A stretch of DNA of 64,000 bases, from contig NZ_JAKILA010000003.1 of NCBI RefSeq assembly GCF_023283885.1, positions 1 to 64,000 of the forward strand, given 5' to 3'. This document shows, in pieces, positions 34,001-42,616 of this stretch (position 1 is its first letter; every line of letters starts with the position of its first letter). A model generated the notes under the pieces. That model was not told the origin of the DNA, searched no databases, and saw only the letters and a list, made by a program, of their open reading frames with translations. A program made the position numbers and the translations under genes. This DNA comes from Shewanella basaltis. Its GTDB lineage: Bacteria > Pseudomonadota > Gammaproteobacteria > Enterobacterales > Shewanellaceae.

Positions 34001-34162
34001 GAAACCCGATTTGTTATAGGCGTGGTGGTATTGTCGGGGATTTTACTGGCAACATTTTTCACGTTAATTGTGATCCCTGTTGCTTATAGCTTGTTTGCAC
34101 GCAACAGCAGTTCACCTGAAGCTGTCGCAAAACAGTTAGAAATAGAGTTAAAAGAAGACTAG
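31067..34162 (+). CDS. RND efflux transporter permease (AcrB/MexB-like)
   Basis: The 1031-residue permease of the HAE1-type RND family has 12 spans in two groups around 10-540 and 530-1010. It starts ILTDLSVKRPVFASVISILL. The proton relay aspartates are present in GMVVDDAIVMLENI (about 405-418), and the second-half motif is GLAAKNGILIVEFSNQLRD. Two large periplasmic loops carry PN, PC and docking parts. It exports organic compounds using the proton gradient; the substrate range cannot be read. It is translationally coupled to the adaptor gene. Confidence 0.95.
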   Translation: MILTDLSVKRPVFASVISILLIVLGLVSFGKLPLREYPNIDPPIVSVETSYRGASASVVESRITQLVEDQVSGIEGIRNITSSSSDGRSSVTIEFDINRDIEAATNDVRDRISGLLEQLPEEADSPSIFKANGSDEVIMWLNLVSDQMDTLQLTDYANRYLVDRFSVIDGVSTLRLGGGKVYALRIWIDRQALASRNLTVADVEDALRSENVELPAGSIESKDRHFTVRLDRVFKTAEDFSNLVITQGDDGYLVKLSDVAKVEIGSEEERIIFRGNKESMIGLGVSKQSTANTLEVARAANALVDKLNPTLPAGMEIKRSYDSSVFIEASIDEVYQTLFIAMILVIVVIYLFLGSVRAMLIPAITVPVSLLATFIVLYALGYTINLLTLLAMILAIGMVVDDAIVMLENIHRRIEEGDSPLKAAFLGAREVAFAVVATTLVLVAVFMPITFLEGDLGKLFKEFAVTMSAAVIFSSIVALTLTPMMCSKLLKSADQDPWLVKQVDKMMDTLADWYLITLHAGIKRPVLVSLIVLISFALSGYLLNKVPQEFAPQEDRGSMFLMVNGPQGASFEYIEKYMDEVEGRLMPLVESGDIKRLLIRAPRGFGNSADFSNGMAIIVLEDWAERRSANEIIGDIRSRLADLAGIRAFPIMRQAFGRGVGKPVQFVIGGSSYEELADWRDTMLEKAQENHNIVGLDHDYQETKPQLRVVIDRERAADLGVSISHIGRTLESMLGSRLVTTFMREGEEYDVIVEGNRDNQSTATDMENIYVRSERSQSLIPLSNLVSIEEFADASSLNRYNRMRSITLEANLAPDYSLGEALDYLNDLAATYLPAEAVISYKGPSLDYQESGSSMNFVFVLALGIVFLVLAAQFESYIHPMVIMLTVPLATLGALIGLWFTGQSINIYSQIGIIMLVGLAAKNGILIVEFSNQLRDRGVEFQQAILQASTQRLRPILMTGITTAAGAIPLVIASGAGAETRFVIGVVVLSGILLATFFTLIVIPVAYSLFARNSSSPEAVAKQLEIELKED

Positions 34163-34239
34163 GGCCTGCTGATGTTTGCTGGTTGAGTATTGTTCGAGTT
34201 AAAAACCTGTTTAGTCGAGCATTGAAAGATCTACAGGCC
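34162..34239. repeat. GGCCTG-ended palindromic repeat, family D
   Basis: GGGCCTGCTGATGTTT at the left and AAAGATCTACAGGCC at the right form inverted ends around a 45-bp core with TCGAGTTAAAAACCTGTTTAG-like self-complementarity. It overlaps the permease stop codon. A related element lies upstream of the operon at 29889-29935. Confidence 0.55.
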
Positions 34240-34252
34240 ATAGAAACTAATT

Positions 34253-34448
34253 TAACCTGAGCTTGAAATAAGGGATGAGTTTATACCATTTAAAATCAAT
34301 ATGTTACCCATCTCGCTTTCAAGCTTGTTATTTGTTTTGCTCACAAGCGTGTTGACGCGTCAATATCTAGCCTATTGTAAGGCGATTCAACGCAGTTAGC
34401 GGGGCAAGGGACTGTTTGAAAGGCGTTTATTATCCCGAGTTCAGGTTA
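34253..34448. repeat. MITE-like repeat family A, copy 2
   Basis: The 196-bp element has ends TAACCTGAGCTTG and CCCGAGTTCAGGTTA. The inner segments TTGACGCGTCAATATCTAGCC and TCAACGCAGTTAGC are shared, in inverted order, with copy 1 at 13980. It directly abuts a family B element, sharing the bases at 34446-34448. Confidence 0.82.
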
Positions 34449-34712
34449 TACCATTCCGCATTAATAAGTGACCACTCAGAATGCGTCCAGCGGTTTTTGA
34501 TTAAGGCGTCGCTATGTAGTAATGGTTGTTCCCTTTCAAATAGCGAGAACGCAGAGCAAAAGCCGCTGGGGCATTCCTTTCAGGCGAGTTTTAAAAGGGC
34601 TTATACTGCGTTGCATGACTTCGAAAGAGAATAACTATTCATTCAGTCATTCGCCTTGTTTAAGCCCTTTTAAATTCTCGCTGAGAGATCACTTGCTAAC
34701 GCGGAATGGTAT
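34448..34712. repeat. MITE-like repeat family B, copy 1
   Basis: The 265-bp element has ends ATACCATTCCGCATTAATAAG and GCTAACGCGGAATGGTAT. It is nearly identical to 41550-41813 and, inverted, to 57379-57643. Inner arms TTTTAAAAGGGCTTA and TAAGCCCTTTTAAA also pair, so the RNA would fold into long hairpins. Frames through it are not genes. Confidence 0.9.
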
Positions 34713-34740
34713 TAATTTACACACGCGTGTGTAAACTGCT

Positions 34741-34772
34741 AAAAAGCCAGTCACCTAAGTGACTGGCTTTTT
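34741..34772. terminator. Bidirectional terminator before the thioesterase gene end
   Basis: AAAAAGCCAGTCAC-CTAA-GTGACTGGCTTTTT is a symmetrical intrinsic terminator serving the leftward thioesterase gene and any rightward transcript. Confidence 0.9.
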
Positions 34773-34789
34773 GTTGTTAAGGGTATTAT

Positions 34790-35218
34790 TTACGGACGTA
34801 AAATAAGACAACTTGCCGTTGCGGTGGCTAACAATTTACCGTCTTCAGTTGTTAATGTACCCTCTGAAATACCTAGAGACTTTGACAGGTTCATCAAATT
34901 ACCTTTTGCAATTAAGGTTTTATTTTGAGGAACAGGGCGCACCATTTTAATATTTAAGTCGATAGTCGAGTAACTCACACCTGCAGGCAAGGCTGAATGA
35001 ACGGCACATGCGGTTACTGTGTCTAATACTGTGGCAGCAAAGCCACCATGAACGCCGCCCATAGGGTTGAGGTGACGATCAGTTGCCATGGCTTCAAATA
35101 TGACTTTACCTTCACTGACATCAATTGCTGTCATAGGCATTGTTTCGCTAATAGAAGGGGCAGGTATTTGGCCATTTAACATGGCTTGCATCAGTTGAAG
35201 TCCTGTAAGGTGTTTCAT
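34790..35218 (-). CDS. PaaI-family hotdog thioesterase
   Basis: The 142-residue hotdog-fold protein has LNPMGGVHGGFAATVLDTVT (about 51-70), the glycine-rich GGVHGG segment and following aspartate typical of PaaI-type acyl-CoA thioesterases, and ATASCLIL at the end. It likely hydrolyses acyl- or aryl-CoA esters in the cytosol. It stands alone among repeats, near fadE. Confidence 0.87.
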   Translation of the reverse strand: MKHLTGLQLMQAMLNGQIPAPSISETMPMTAIDVSEGKVIFEAMATDRHLNPMGGVHGGFAATVLDTVTACAVHSALPAGVSYSTIDLNIKMVRPVPQNKTLIAKGNLMNLSKSLGISEGTLTTEDGKLLATATASCLILRP

Positions 35219-35245
35219 TATTATCCTTTTACGTTATCTGGATTA

Positions 35246-35335
35246 ATACCATTGAGTATTAATAAGTGACCACTGAGAATGTTTCCCGTTGTTTTTAATT
35301 AACGTATCGCTTTGTCGTCGTGGTTATTCTCTAGT
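35246..35335. repeat. Left-end relic of family B
   Basis: ATACCATTGAGTATTAATAAG, GTGACCACTGAGAATG and TTTTTAATTAACGTATCGCT follow the left half of the family B elements with many changes. The right half is missing; a family A copy starts where it breaks off. Confidence 0.5.
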
Positions 35336-35534
35336 TAACCTCAACTCTGGATAAGAGATGTATTGATAACGATATAAATCAATAGATTGACTAAAATCCA
35401 CTGTCAAGCTTGTGATTTGCTTTGCTAACAAGGCGAATTAACGCGTCAATAGCTAGCCTATTGCAAGTTAATTCAACGCAGTGAGGAAGGCAAAGGACTG
35501 CTTGAAAGGCGTTTGTTATCCAGAGCTGAGGTTA
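35336..35534. repeat. MITE-like repeat family A, copy 3
   Basis: The 199-bp element has ends TAACCTCAACTCTGGATAA and TTATCCAGAGCTGAGGTTA, nearly perfect inverted repeats. The inner TTAACGCGTCAATAGCTAGCC matches copies 1 and 2. Confidence 0.85.
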
Positions 35535-35585
35535 GTTAAATAGCGAGTAAGCAAAGTCTAGAAGGCTTTCACCATTAAGCACAAA

Positions 35586-35686
35586 TGTGATCATTCTTGT
35601 TGGTTAACATCGCTTATGACGTGGTGAGCAATGTTGAAGGTTGAACAACTAGCTTGCCGCAATTTCTGCTTTATTTTAGCGATAAA
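35586..35686. repeat. Dispersed repeat family C, copy 2 (inverted)
   Basis: TGATCATTCTTGTTGGTTAA and CATCGCTTATGACGTGGTGA, then CAATTTCTGCTTTATTTTAG, match the reverse complement of the repeat at 25989-26136. Confidence 0.6.
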
Positions 35687-35716
35687 AAAAGGTAAAGCAC
35701 ATGCTTTACCTTTTTT
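35684..35716. terminator. Terminator of fadE (leftward), symmetrical
   Basis: GGTAAAGC-ACAT-GCTTTACC flanked by A-runs and T-runs lies 16 bp beyond the fadE stop. Confidence 0.9.
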
Positions 35717-35731
35717 ACATCAACTTATTGT

Positions 35732-38179
35732 TTAAGCTGCTTTTTCTTGCTTGGCTTTCGGGGCAAGTTGAGCGCGTAATTCATTAGTGTCAAAATCATC
35801 AACGTTAATTGACTTAAGACGACCAATTTCAGCACGTTCAAGTAAAGCGATCTCGCTGTCGCTTAACACGCCTAGCGCTTTACCTTCTGCTGCAACTTTA
35901 TCCAACCACATAAATGGTAGACGTTTACCCGCAGCTTTGCAGACTTTGTCGTACAATGGCTCAGCCGCTAAGATATCTTTAAACGTTTGTTCTTGGATAC
36001 CCACAGCATTGAACTCAGATGCAGTCCAGAACTGGCCTTTACCTAAACGGTCTCGGCTAGCACATGGTGTTTGCATTATCTTAGCGACCTTATGATCTAA
36101 TACATCACTAGGGCGCTTGATAGGGCGACCAAATGGGAATATTACAGCACGTAGTGCAATACCAAGACCCATTGGGAAGTTGTTCAATAAGTCATCTAAT
36201 GAGTCTTGTAATTTGTATAGTGAGTCTTCAACAGCCCATTGTACAAGTGGCAAGTCTTCAGTTAGACGACCTTCGTCTTCATAACGTTTAAGCGTTGCTG
36301 AGGTTAAATACAACTGGCTCAATAAATCGCCTAAACGAGCAGAAATACGTTCTTTACGTTTTAAATTACCGCCTAATGTCGCCATTGCTAAATCAGATAA
36401 CAATGCTAAGTTAGCACTGAAACGGTTCATTTGTTGGTAGTAACGCTTGGTTTTATCTGAGTACGGGCTATTGGTGAAGTACGAAGACGTCACGCCCATC
36501 CAGAAACTACGCACAAAGTTAGAAGTAGCAAACCCAATGTGACCAAATATTGCAGCGTCAAAGTTGTTTAAACCACGATTTGCATCAGTATCAAAGGCTG
36601 ATTCCATCTCAGCCAATACATATGGATGACAACGAATAGCACCTTGACCATAAATAATCATTGAGCGGGTTAAAATGTTTGCACCTTCAACAGTGATGGC
36701 AATCGGTGCAGCTTGATAGCCACGGCCTAAATAGTTATTTGGGCCAAGACACACACCTTTACCACCATGAATGTCCATTGCATCAATGACACATTTTTGC
36801 ATTCTGTCTGTTAAATGGTATTTAACAATGGCAGAGATAACCGATGGTTTTTCGCCTAAGTCGATAGCGGTTGTGGTTAAGGTTGCTACTGCATCCATAA
36901 GGTATGCATTACCACCAATACGTGCCATTGGCTCTTCAATACCTTCTAACTTGCCAATAGGCAATTTAAATTGGCGACGGATACGTGCATAGGCACCGGT
37001 TGCAACCGCTGCGGTTTTTACGCCACCAGCAGAGTTTGACGGCAATGTAATACCACGACCAACAGATAAACACTCTACTAGCATTCTCCAACCTTGGCCG
37101 GCCATTTCTGGACCACCAATGATGAAGCTTAATGGTACAAACACTTCGTTACCGCGGGTCGGGCCATTTTGGAACATACAGTTCAATGGGAAATGACGAC
37201 GGCCGGTTTCTACTCCTGGGATGTCAGTTGGAATTAACGCACACGTGATGCCTAATTCTTCTTTATCGCCCAATAAATGTTCTGGGTCACGCAGTTTAAA
37301 CGCAAGACCTAATACCGTGGCTACAGGAGCTAGGGTTATGTAGCGTTTGTTCCAGGAGAGCTTCATGCCAAGCACTTCTTCGCCTTGGAATTCACCTTTA
37401 CATACCACACCAAAATCTGGAATTGAACCTGCATCACTACCCGCTTCTGGGCTTGTTAGTGCAAAACATGGCACTTCTAAACCTTTGGCTAAACGAGGTA
37501 AGTAGTGATCTTGCTGCTCTTTAGTACCATAGTGCTGTAATAATTCGCCAGGGCCTAGAGAGTTAGGTACGCCAACGGTAGAAGCCAACTCACTGCTCAC
37601 GCCTGCTAATTTTTGTAACACACAAGATTGTGCGTAAGCAGAGTACTCTAAACCGCCATACTTTTTCTTAATGATCATGGCAAAGAAGCCATTATCTTTA
37701 AGGTACTGCCAAACGTCTTGAGGCAAATCGCCAAGCTCATGCGATACTTGATGTTGATTTACCATTTTACACACTTCTTCAACAGGACCATCTAGGAAAG
37801 CCTGTTCTTCAGCGCTAAGGCGTGCTTTAGGGTAATTATGCAGTTTGCTCCAGTTAGGGTTACCGGCAAACAGATCTGCTTCCCACCAAGTTGTACCCGC
37901 TTCGATGGCTTCTTTTTCGGTAGAAGACATCTCAGGCATAATGCCGCGATAAACTTTTAACAGTGGACGACTGATAAAATTCTGTCTGAAAGATTTAATG
38001 TTTAGAGGCAGTGCGATAACAAGGAAAACTATCCAAGCAATTACACTAATAATGTCCATTGTGCTGCCAACGACCATAACAACTGCCGCAGCAATTGTTG
38101 TCGATAATAGCGATACTCTAAGGTATGCCATTGCGCCGAGCACAAAGATCATCGCGATGATCCAAAGTAGGGTGGTCAC
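35732..38179 (-). CDS. fadE: Acyl-CoA dehydrogenase FadE
   Basis: The 815-residue protein has the size and layout of E. coli FadE: N-terminal membrane segments (1-60) and an acyl-CoA dehydrogenase domain (about 120-550; [17 protein letters not shown] and [12 protein letters not shown]), with [21 protein letters not shown] long C-terminal domain follows (DUF1974 type). It does the first oxidation of fatty acid beta-oxidation with FAD. A PsrA-like site lies upstream at 38312-38328. A 758-residue paralogue lies at 54887. The neighbour opposite is a YafJ-like gene, as at the E. coli fadE locus. Confidence 0.94.
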   Translation of the reverse strand: MTTLLWIIAMIFVLGAMAYLRVSLLSTTIAAAVVMVVGSTMDIISVIAWIVFLVIALPLNIKSFRQNFISRPLLKVYRGIMPEMSSTEKEAIEAGTTWWEADLFAGNPNWSKLHNYPKARLSAEEQAFLDGPVEEVCKMVNQHQVSHELGDLPQDVWQYLKDNGFFAMIIKKKYGGLEYSAYAQSCVLQKLAGVSSELASTVGVPNSLGPGELLQHYGTKEQQDHYLPRLAKGLEVPCFALTSPEAGSDAGSIPDFGVVCKGEFQGEEVLGMKLSWNKRYITLAPVATVLGLAFKLRDPEHLLGDKEELGITCALIPTDIPGVETGRRHFPLNCMFQNGPTRGNEVFVPLSFIIGGPEMAGQGWRMLVECLSVGRGITLPSNSAGGVKTAAVATGAYARIRRQFKLPIGKLEGIEEPMARIGGNAYLMDAVATLTTTAIDLGEKPSVISAIVKYHLTDRMQKCVIDAMDIHGGKGVCLGPNNYLGRGYQAAPIAITVEGANILTRSMIIYGQGAIRCHPYVLAEMESAFDTDANRGLNNFDAAIFGHIGFATSNFVRSFWMGVTSSYFTNSPYSDKTKRYYQQMNRFSANLALLSDLAMATLGGNLKRKERISARLGDLLSQLYLTSATLKRYEDEGRLTEDLPLVQWAVEDSLYKLQDSLDDLLNNFPMGLGIALRAVIFPFGRPIKRPSDVLDHKVAKIMQTPCASRDRLGKGQFWTASEFNAVGIQEQTFKDILAAEPLYDKVCKAAGKRLPFMWLDKVAAEGKALGVLSDSEIALLERAEIGRLKSINVDDFDTNELRAQLAPKAKQEKAA

Positions 38180-38311
38180 TGTACTTCTCCTTAAAGCTAT
38201 TTATGTGGGCAAAAATAGCTTATTTATTGTTGATCTCATTCACAAGAAAGATTGTGGTCAGACCTGTGTCACGTAAAAGTTAACCTTATGTAGCCTTGAA
38301 TACAAGTGTTT

Positions 38312-38328
38312 TTCAAACAATTGTTTAA
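38312..38328. promoter_or_regulatory. Putative PsrA operator upstream of fadE
   Basis: TTCAAACAATTGTTTAA has the AAAC-N4-GTTT core of PsrA sites. It lies 133 bp upstream of fadE and 111 bp upstream of the divergent amidotransferase gene. A psrA-like gene with the same core in its promoter is in this window at 54234. Confidence 0.6.
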
Positions 38329-38438
38329 ATATTTCCGTGTTTGAAATATTCCACTCGATAAGCATAGTAGATACAATACGATCCACTTATTAAAATCGCT
38401 CAATTTAGCGTAATTTAACAACAATACAGGTAATTTTA

Positions 38439-39218
38439 ATGTGCGAATTACTGGCAATGAGTGCCAATGTACCAACCGATATTGTATTCAGTTTTACAGG
38501 TTTGGCTGAACGAGGTGGTGTAACAGGTCCACACGTTGATGGTTGGGGGATTACGTTTTATGAAGGCAAGGGTAATCGTACTTTTAAAGATGCTTGCCCA
38601 AGTAGCCAGTCTCATATTGCTGAATTAATTAAATCTTACCCCATTAAGAGTGAAATTGTCGTAAGCCACATTCGACAAGCTAATCGAGGTTGTGTGTCTC
38701 TTGTTAATACTCACCCTTTCACCCGAGAACTGTGGGGGCGCTATTGGACTTATGCACATAATGGTCAACTAACTGGATATGAACAAACGTTTGCCGGAGT
38801 TTCACGCTTTCAACCCGTGGGTGATACTGACAGCGAACTGGCTTTTTGCTGGATTTTAGAATCTGTTGTAAAACAGTTTGGTGAACACGAGCCGCACAAT
38901 ATGCAGCTTGTTTTTGATTACATAGCCCAACTTGCCGACGAAATTCGTGAGCTTGGCGTATTTAATATGTTGCTGAGTAATGGCATCGATTTAATGGCGT
39001 ATTGCACCAATAATTTATGCCACATCACCCGTCGCGCTCCTTTTGGTCAAGCAAGACTCATTGATACTGATGTAGTCATCGACTTTAGCAAAGAAACCAC
39101 GCCTAACGACGTGGTCACTGTTATTGCAACCAGGCCATTAACTAACAACGAAAATTGGGTTGTGTTGTCACCTGGTGAGTGGAAATTATTTAGGCAAGGT
39201 GAGCTAGTCCGCAGCTAG
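38439..39218 (+). CDS. yafJ: Class II glutamine amidotransferase, YafJ-like
   Basis: The 259-residue Ntn-type amidotransferase has the nucleophile C2 exposed after Met removal (MCELLAMSANVP), SHIRQANRG near 87-95 and THPFTREL and NGQLTGY further on, matching YafJ and related GATase_4 proteins. Its substrate is unknown. The last 15 bp overlap the 3' end of the convergent DUF3108 gene. Linkage to fadE is also seen in E. coli. Confidence 0.88.
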   Translation: MCELLAMSANVPTDIVFSFTGLAERGGVTGPHVDGWGITFYEGKGNRTFKDACPSSQSHIAELIKSYPIKSEIVVSHIRQANRGCVSLVNTHPFTRELWGRYWTYAHNGQLTGYEQTFAGVSRFQPVGDTDSELAFCWILESVVKQFGEHEPHNMQLVFDYIAQLADEIRELGVFNMLLSNGIDLMAYCTNNLCHITRRAPFGQARLIDTDVVIDFSKETTPNDVVTVIATRPLTNNENWVVLSPGEWKLFRQGELVRS

Positions 39219-40208
39219 ACGTTTAATTTCTTCAAGTTCTGAGTGGCTAATCTCTGTGTTGCTTTTATTGTCGTTGCGCTCGTTTTCGATGCCTGCGGCA
39301 TCAACAGACAAAGGTCCATCGACCACGACTGGCGTCATCGGCGGTAATGGTTTTTCGAAGTGGTAGCTAGCTAATTGAATATCTAATTGCTTGCTGCCCT
39401 TCGAATAATGACTTAATCGCACAGGCAGGTAGGCAAGATCTGTGGCCATCCAAAAGTAAGTTTGACGTTTTTTTGCTTTTTTCGCCTCGCGAATGACCTC
39501 TACTTTGACCGTGTCGTAAGTGCCACTGGCGAGGGTGACTTTTTCTGTACCTAGTACACGAAATTGATAGTCATCGACTTCTTTTTCTTTAACCATTTTA
39601 TAATCTAATGGTCTTAAGTTAGCTGCTAAGTCCATTCTAAATTGCAATTGCACCATAAGAGGGTCAAATACTTTATCTTCGTATGGCAGTTTTATTGCTT
39701 CTTTTTTATAAATGGTATGAATAAACTTTTGTGCTTTGGCAAAAGCGGTTTGCTCGTTGTAGTCACTGCCTGTACCGGTTCTGTCATGCACGTATCTAAA
39801 AGGCACGAGTTTGCCATTTTCTAGGGTAAATTCACTTTTAAGGTGCCGTTGATCAGATAACATGAGTAAACTCACATCACTATTAAACTCATAGGTATAA
39901 AAACCGCTGTCTGAGGCAGGAAGTCGGTAATTGGCTTCGCCAAGTTCAATATCACCATAAAACACTGTGTATTTAGCACTGTGAGCCGTTAGGGGGGATA
40001 AAATGGCCGATTGTACATCAATAGTTAATGGGTTTTGTGTGGCGTGTTGCTCTATTTTTTGCTCAATTGCTAAGGTGTCTGATGCACTCAATTTGGTGGT
40101 TGATTCTGTATCAGCATTTGATGATTGAGAGCCAGCAGCACTCAACACCACAGGTACTGGGCTGATAAAGCACATCATAATCAGTAAGCGAGTTAATTTA
40201 TTGACCAA
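39204..40208 (-). CDS. DUF3108 periplasmic protein
   Basis: The 334-residue protein has a signal peptide (LTRLLIMMCFISPVPVVLSAAG) and a beta-rich domain (about 75-280) with YTVFYGDIELGEANYRL and MATDLAYLPVRLSHYSKG, the pattern of DUF3108. Such proteins are outer-envelope or periplasmic and related to a lipid-binding beta fold. It overlaps the convergent gene by 15 bp. Function unknown. Confidence 0.85.
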   Translation of the reverse strand: MVNKLTRLLIMMCFISPVPVVLSAAGSQSSNADTESTTKLSASDTLAIEQKIEQHATQNPLTIDVQSAILSPLTAHSAKYTVFYGDIELGEANYRLPASDSGFYTYEFNSDVSLLMLSDQRHLKSEFTLENGKLVPFRYVHDRTGTGSDYNEQTAFAKAQKFIHTIYKKEAIKLPYEDKVFDPLMVQLQFRMDLAANLRPLDYKMVKEKEVDDYQFRVLGTEKVTLASGTYDTVKVEVIREAKKAKKRQTYFWMATDLAYLPVRLSHYSKGSKQLDIQLASYHFEKPLPPMTPVVVDGPLSVDAAGIENERNDNKSNTEISHSELEEIKRLAAD

Positions 40209-40251
40209 TGTCGTTTTACCTCAACCATTAATAAAAGTCAGCCGTATGATA

Positions 40252-40596
40252 TTAAAAGGGTAGCCCCATCACCAAGGTAGCAAGATCTGGCTTCCATTGG
40301 TATTGAGACAACGAAATCTTGCCAGCGTTCACTGTTATCCCTTCTAACCTTAGTAATTCTTGCTGTGTACGAAACGATTCACTGTCTTTTGCAAATGATA
40401 TCTTGCCTTGGCTATTAATCACTCTATGCCAGGGCAAAGGCTGGGTTTGGGGCGCTAATTTTAAGGCTTTTGATACGTACCTAGCCCTGCCAGGCAATCC
40501 TGCTAAATCGGCAACTAATCCATAAGGTAACACAGCGCCGCGAGGGATAAGATTAACAATAAACCATATTCGCTCCATTGGAGTCAGTTTATTCAT
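40252..40596 (-). CDS. Alkyltransferase-like protein (ATL)
   Basis: The 114-residue protein has the DNA-binding domain of O6-alkylguanine-DNA alkyltransferase. The active-site PCHRV is PWHRVI here (tryptophan instead of cysteine), which defines ATL proteins that bind O6-alkylguanine and hand the lesion to nucleotide excision repair. RYVSKALK is the recognition helix region. It cannot transfer alkyl groups itself. Confidence 0.93.
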   Translation of the reverse strand: MNKLTPMERIWFIVNLIPRGAVLPYGLVADLAGLPGRARYVSKALKLAPQTQPLPWHRVINSQGKISFAKDSESFRTQQELLRLEGITVNAGKISLSQYQWKPDLATLVMGLPF

Positions 40597-40703
40597 GTCC
40601 TTGCAACCTAAGGGGATGGTATATCTTCATTAGCAATTGATAATAAAAAAAATGCAGTTAATGTACAACTGCAATATACATGAAGGATTGTTAAGGGGGC
40701 GCC

Positions 40704-41387
40704 TTAGAGTACCGTTAAGTAGATACAGAAAAAGTGACTAAACGCACCACCGAGTACAAATAGGTGCCAAATAGCATGATTAAATGGAATGCGTTTACCA
40801 ACGTAAAAAATAACCCCAAGGCTGTAAAATAAACCGCCAGCCAGTAATAAACTGAGGCCTAACTCGCTCATTTGGCTTTTTAAATCACCCATAACCGTGA
40901 CGCATAGCCAGCCCATAATTAAATATAGCAGCACACTAAATACTTTAAATCGGCCTATAAACAAGGTTTTAAAAATAATACCGCCAAGTGCAAGTGACCA
41001 GATTGCAATTAACACTATTGTTGCCTGAGTACTTTGAATACTGATCAACATTAAGGGGGTGTAAGTACCCGCAATTAAAGTATAAATGGCACAATGATCA
41101 GCCATTTTAAAACGTTTACGCCATAAATGACTTTTGCTTGAATGGTATAGCGTAGATGCCATAAATAACACCACAATACTCAATCCATAAACCACAATGC
41201 CGCCTAACTGTATCAAAGACAGGTCGGTTGAGGCTTTTAATAGCATTAAGATTAACCCTACAATACCAGCAACAACGCCAAGAGCATGGGATATGGCATT
41301 GGCCTGTTCTTCTTTATCGCAATAGTCTGATATTGAGTGAGCAGGGGCATGCTGGTCTGTTGATAATGTATCTGTGATTGAATTCAT
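40704..41387 (-). CDS. Hemolysin III / YqfA-type membrane protein
   Basis: The 227-residue protein has seven membrane spans, with ANAISHALGVVAGIVGLILM at the N-terminal end, LYHS and MADHCAIYTLIAGTYTPLML, and a C-terminal HAIWHLFVLGGAFSHF. These His, Asp and Ser residues match the metal site of the PAQR/HlyIII family. Bacterial members affect membrane homeostasis; the haemolysin name is historical. Confidence 0.92.
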   Translation of the reverse strand: MNSITDTLSTDQHAPAHSISDYCDKEEQANAISHALGVVAGIVGLILMLLKASTDLSLIQLGGIVVYGLSIVVLFMASTLYHSSKSHLWRKRFKMADHCAIYTLIAGTYTPLMLISIQSTQATIVLIAIWSLALGGIIFKTLFIGRFKVFSVLLYLIMGWLCVTVMGDLKSQMSELGLSLLLAGGLFYSLGVIFYVGKRIPFNHAIWHLFVLGGAFSHFFCIYLTVL

Positions 41388-41549
41388 ACTATCCTGTTTA
41401 TTAACGTGGATGGATTTTGAGCTAGGGTAGTTTATCAGTCTAATGGGTAAAATACCATATTTAGGTGAACACGTGTAAGCTGAAATTGAGTTTGTTTTTT
41501 TGGTAATCTATTCATGCTATTACGTTAAAATGAGTGTAGGGGTATGGTT

Positions 41550-41813
41550 ATACCATTCCGCATTAATAAGTGACCACTCAGAATACGTCCAGCGGTTTTT
41601 GATTAAGGCGTCGCTATGCAGTAATGGTGTTCCCTTTCAAATAGCGAGAACGTAAAGCAAAAGCGGCTGGGGCATTCCTTTCAGGCGAGTTTTAAAAGGG
41701 CTTATACTGCGTTGCATGACTTCGAAAGAGAATCACTATTCATTCAGTCATTCGCCTTGTTTAAGCCCTTTTAAATTCTCGCTGAGAGATCACTTGCTAA
41801 CGCGGAATGGTAT
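41550..41813. repeat. MITE-like repeat family B, copy 2
   Basis: It is the same element as 34448-34712 in the same orientation with a handful of differences. It fills most of the gap 41388-41981, which holds no other gene. Confidence 0.9.
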
Positions 41814-41981
41814 TAATATACATAAAATAATGCAAGTCGAGGCAAGGAAAGCGTTATACTGATAACCTTTGTGACTGTTGCTGTGATGTATTGAGAATAT
41901 CGTGCAATACTTGAACAAGTAAACACAGCATTATTTGTCTATTAAGGTTATTTTTACTCATTATGAACACCGGGATCCTGT

Positions 41982-42599
41982 ATGTCGGATAAAATGTTAC
42001 CTCCTCAGCAACCACACATACCAACGGGCGACATTAGAGTTGCACCAGTTGCAACACAGATACATACCCAGGTTGAAGATAGCCATACCGATGAGTGTCA
42101 ACAAAATAGGCACCTTGAGTACATTAGGTTTAATCATAACGTTACGCCGTTTATTTCAGCAGAGCACACAATAGAGGATGACAGCCTTAAACTGCATCAA
42201 CAACAAGTTGCCGATGATATTCAATTACAGTTTAGCGGCGCGGTTTCATCTTCTCAGGTAAACAACACATTATTACTGAGTGATGAAGACACAAGGTTGG
42301 CAAATACAGGTCTGTGGCAAAAAGGTATTAGGGCAATAGGAGAGCATAGTTGGCTTGCTGTATTCACTATCCACCTTGTGGTGATTTTGATAGCACTGAT
42401 ATTTGGCCGTGTCGATATCAGCGGCTTAGACAGTATTCCATTAGAGCCTAAAGCTGCAACGTCTTTACCGCCATTAAAGAGCTATTTAATTACTGAAGCA
42501 CAATACAATAAGTTAGTTGAGCGTGCGCAACAATCAAGCACACAAGCGCAGCAAAGTGACCAACAAAATAAGCCAAACAGTAACACTACCGAAGAGTAG
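41982..42599 (+). CDS. Single-span membrane protein of unknown function
   Basis: The 205-residue protein has a long polar N-terminus (1-120, His/Gln-rich), one membrane span (AVFTIHLVVILIALIFG, about 126-142) and a short C-terminal part ending in Gln/Asn/Thr-rich sequence. It is probably an inner membrane protein with a periplasmic tail. I recognise no family. It is convergent with the rhombosortase gene. Confidence 0.7.
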   Translation: MSDKMLPPQQPHIPTGDIRVAPVATQIHTQVEDSHTDECQQNRHLEYIRFNHNVTPFISAEHTIEDDSLKLHQQQVADDIQLQFSGAVSSSQVNNTLLLSDEDTRLANTGLWQKGIRAIGEHSWLAVFTIHLVVILIALIFGRVDISGLDSIPLEPKAATSLPPLKSYLITEAQYNKLVERAQQSSTQAQQSDQQNKPNSNTTEE

Positions 42600-42616
42600 C
42601 CTATTAACAGGGCGGG

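Noticed and set aside
34416..34734. Short frames across the family B element
   Set aside because: They follow the repeat sequence and are broken in other copies.
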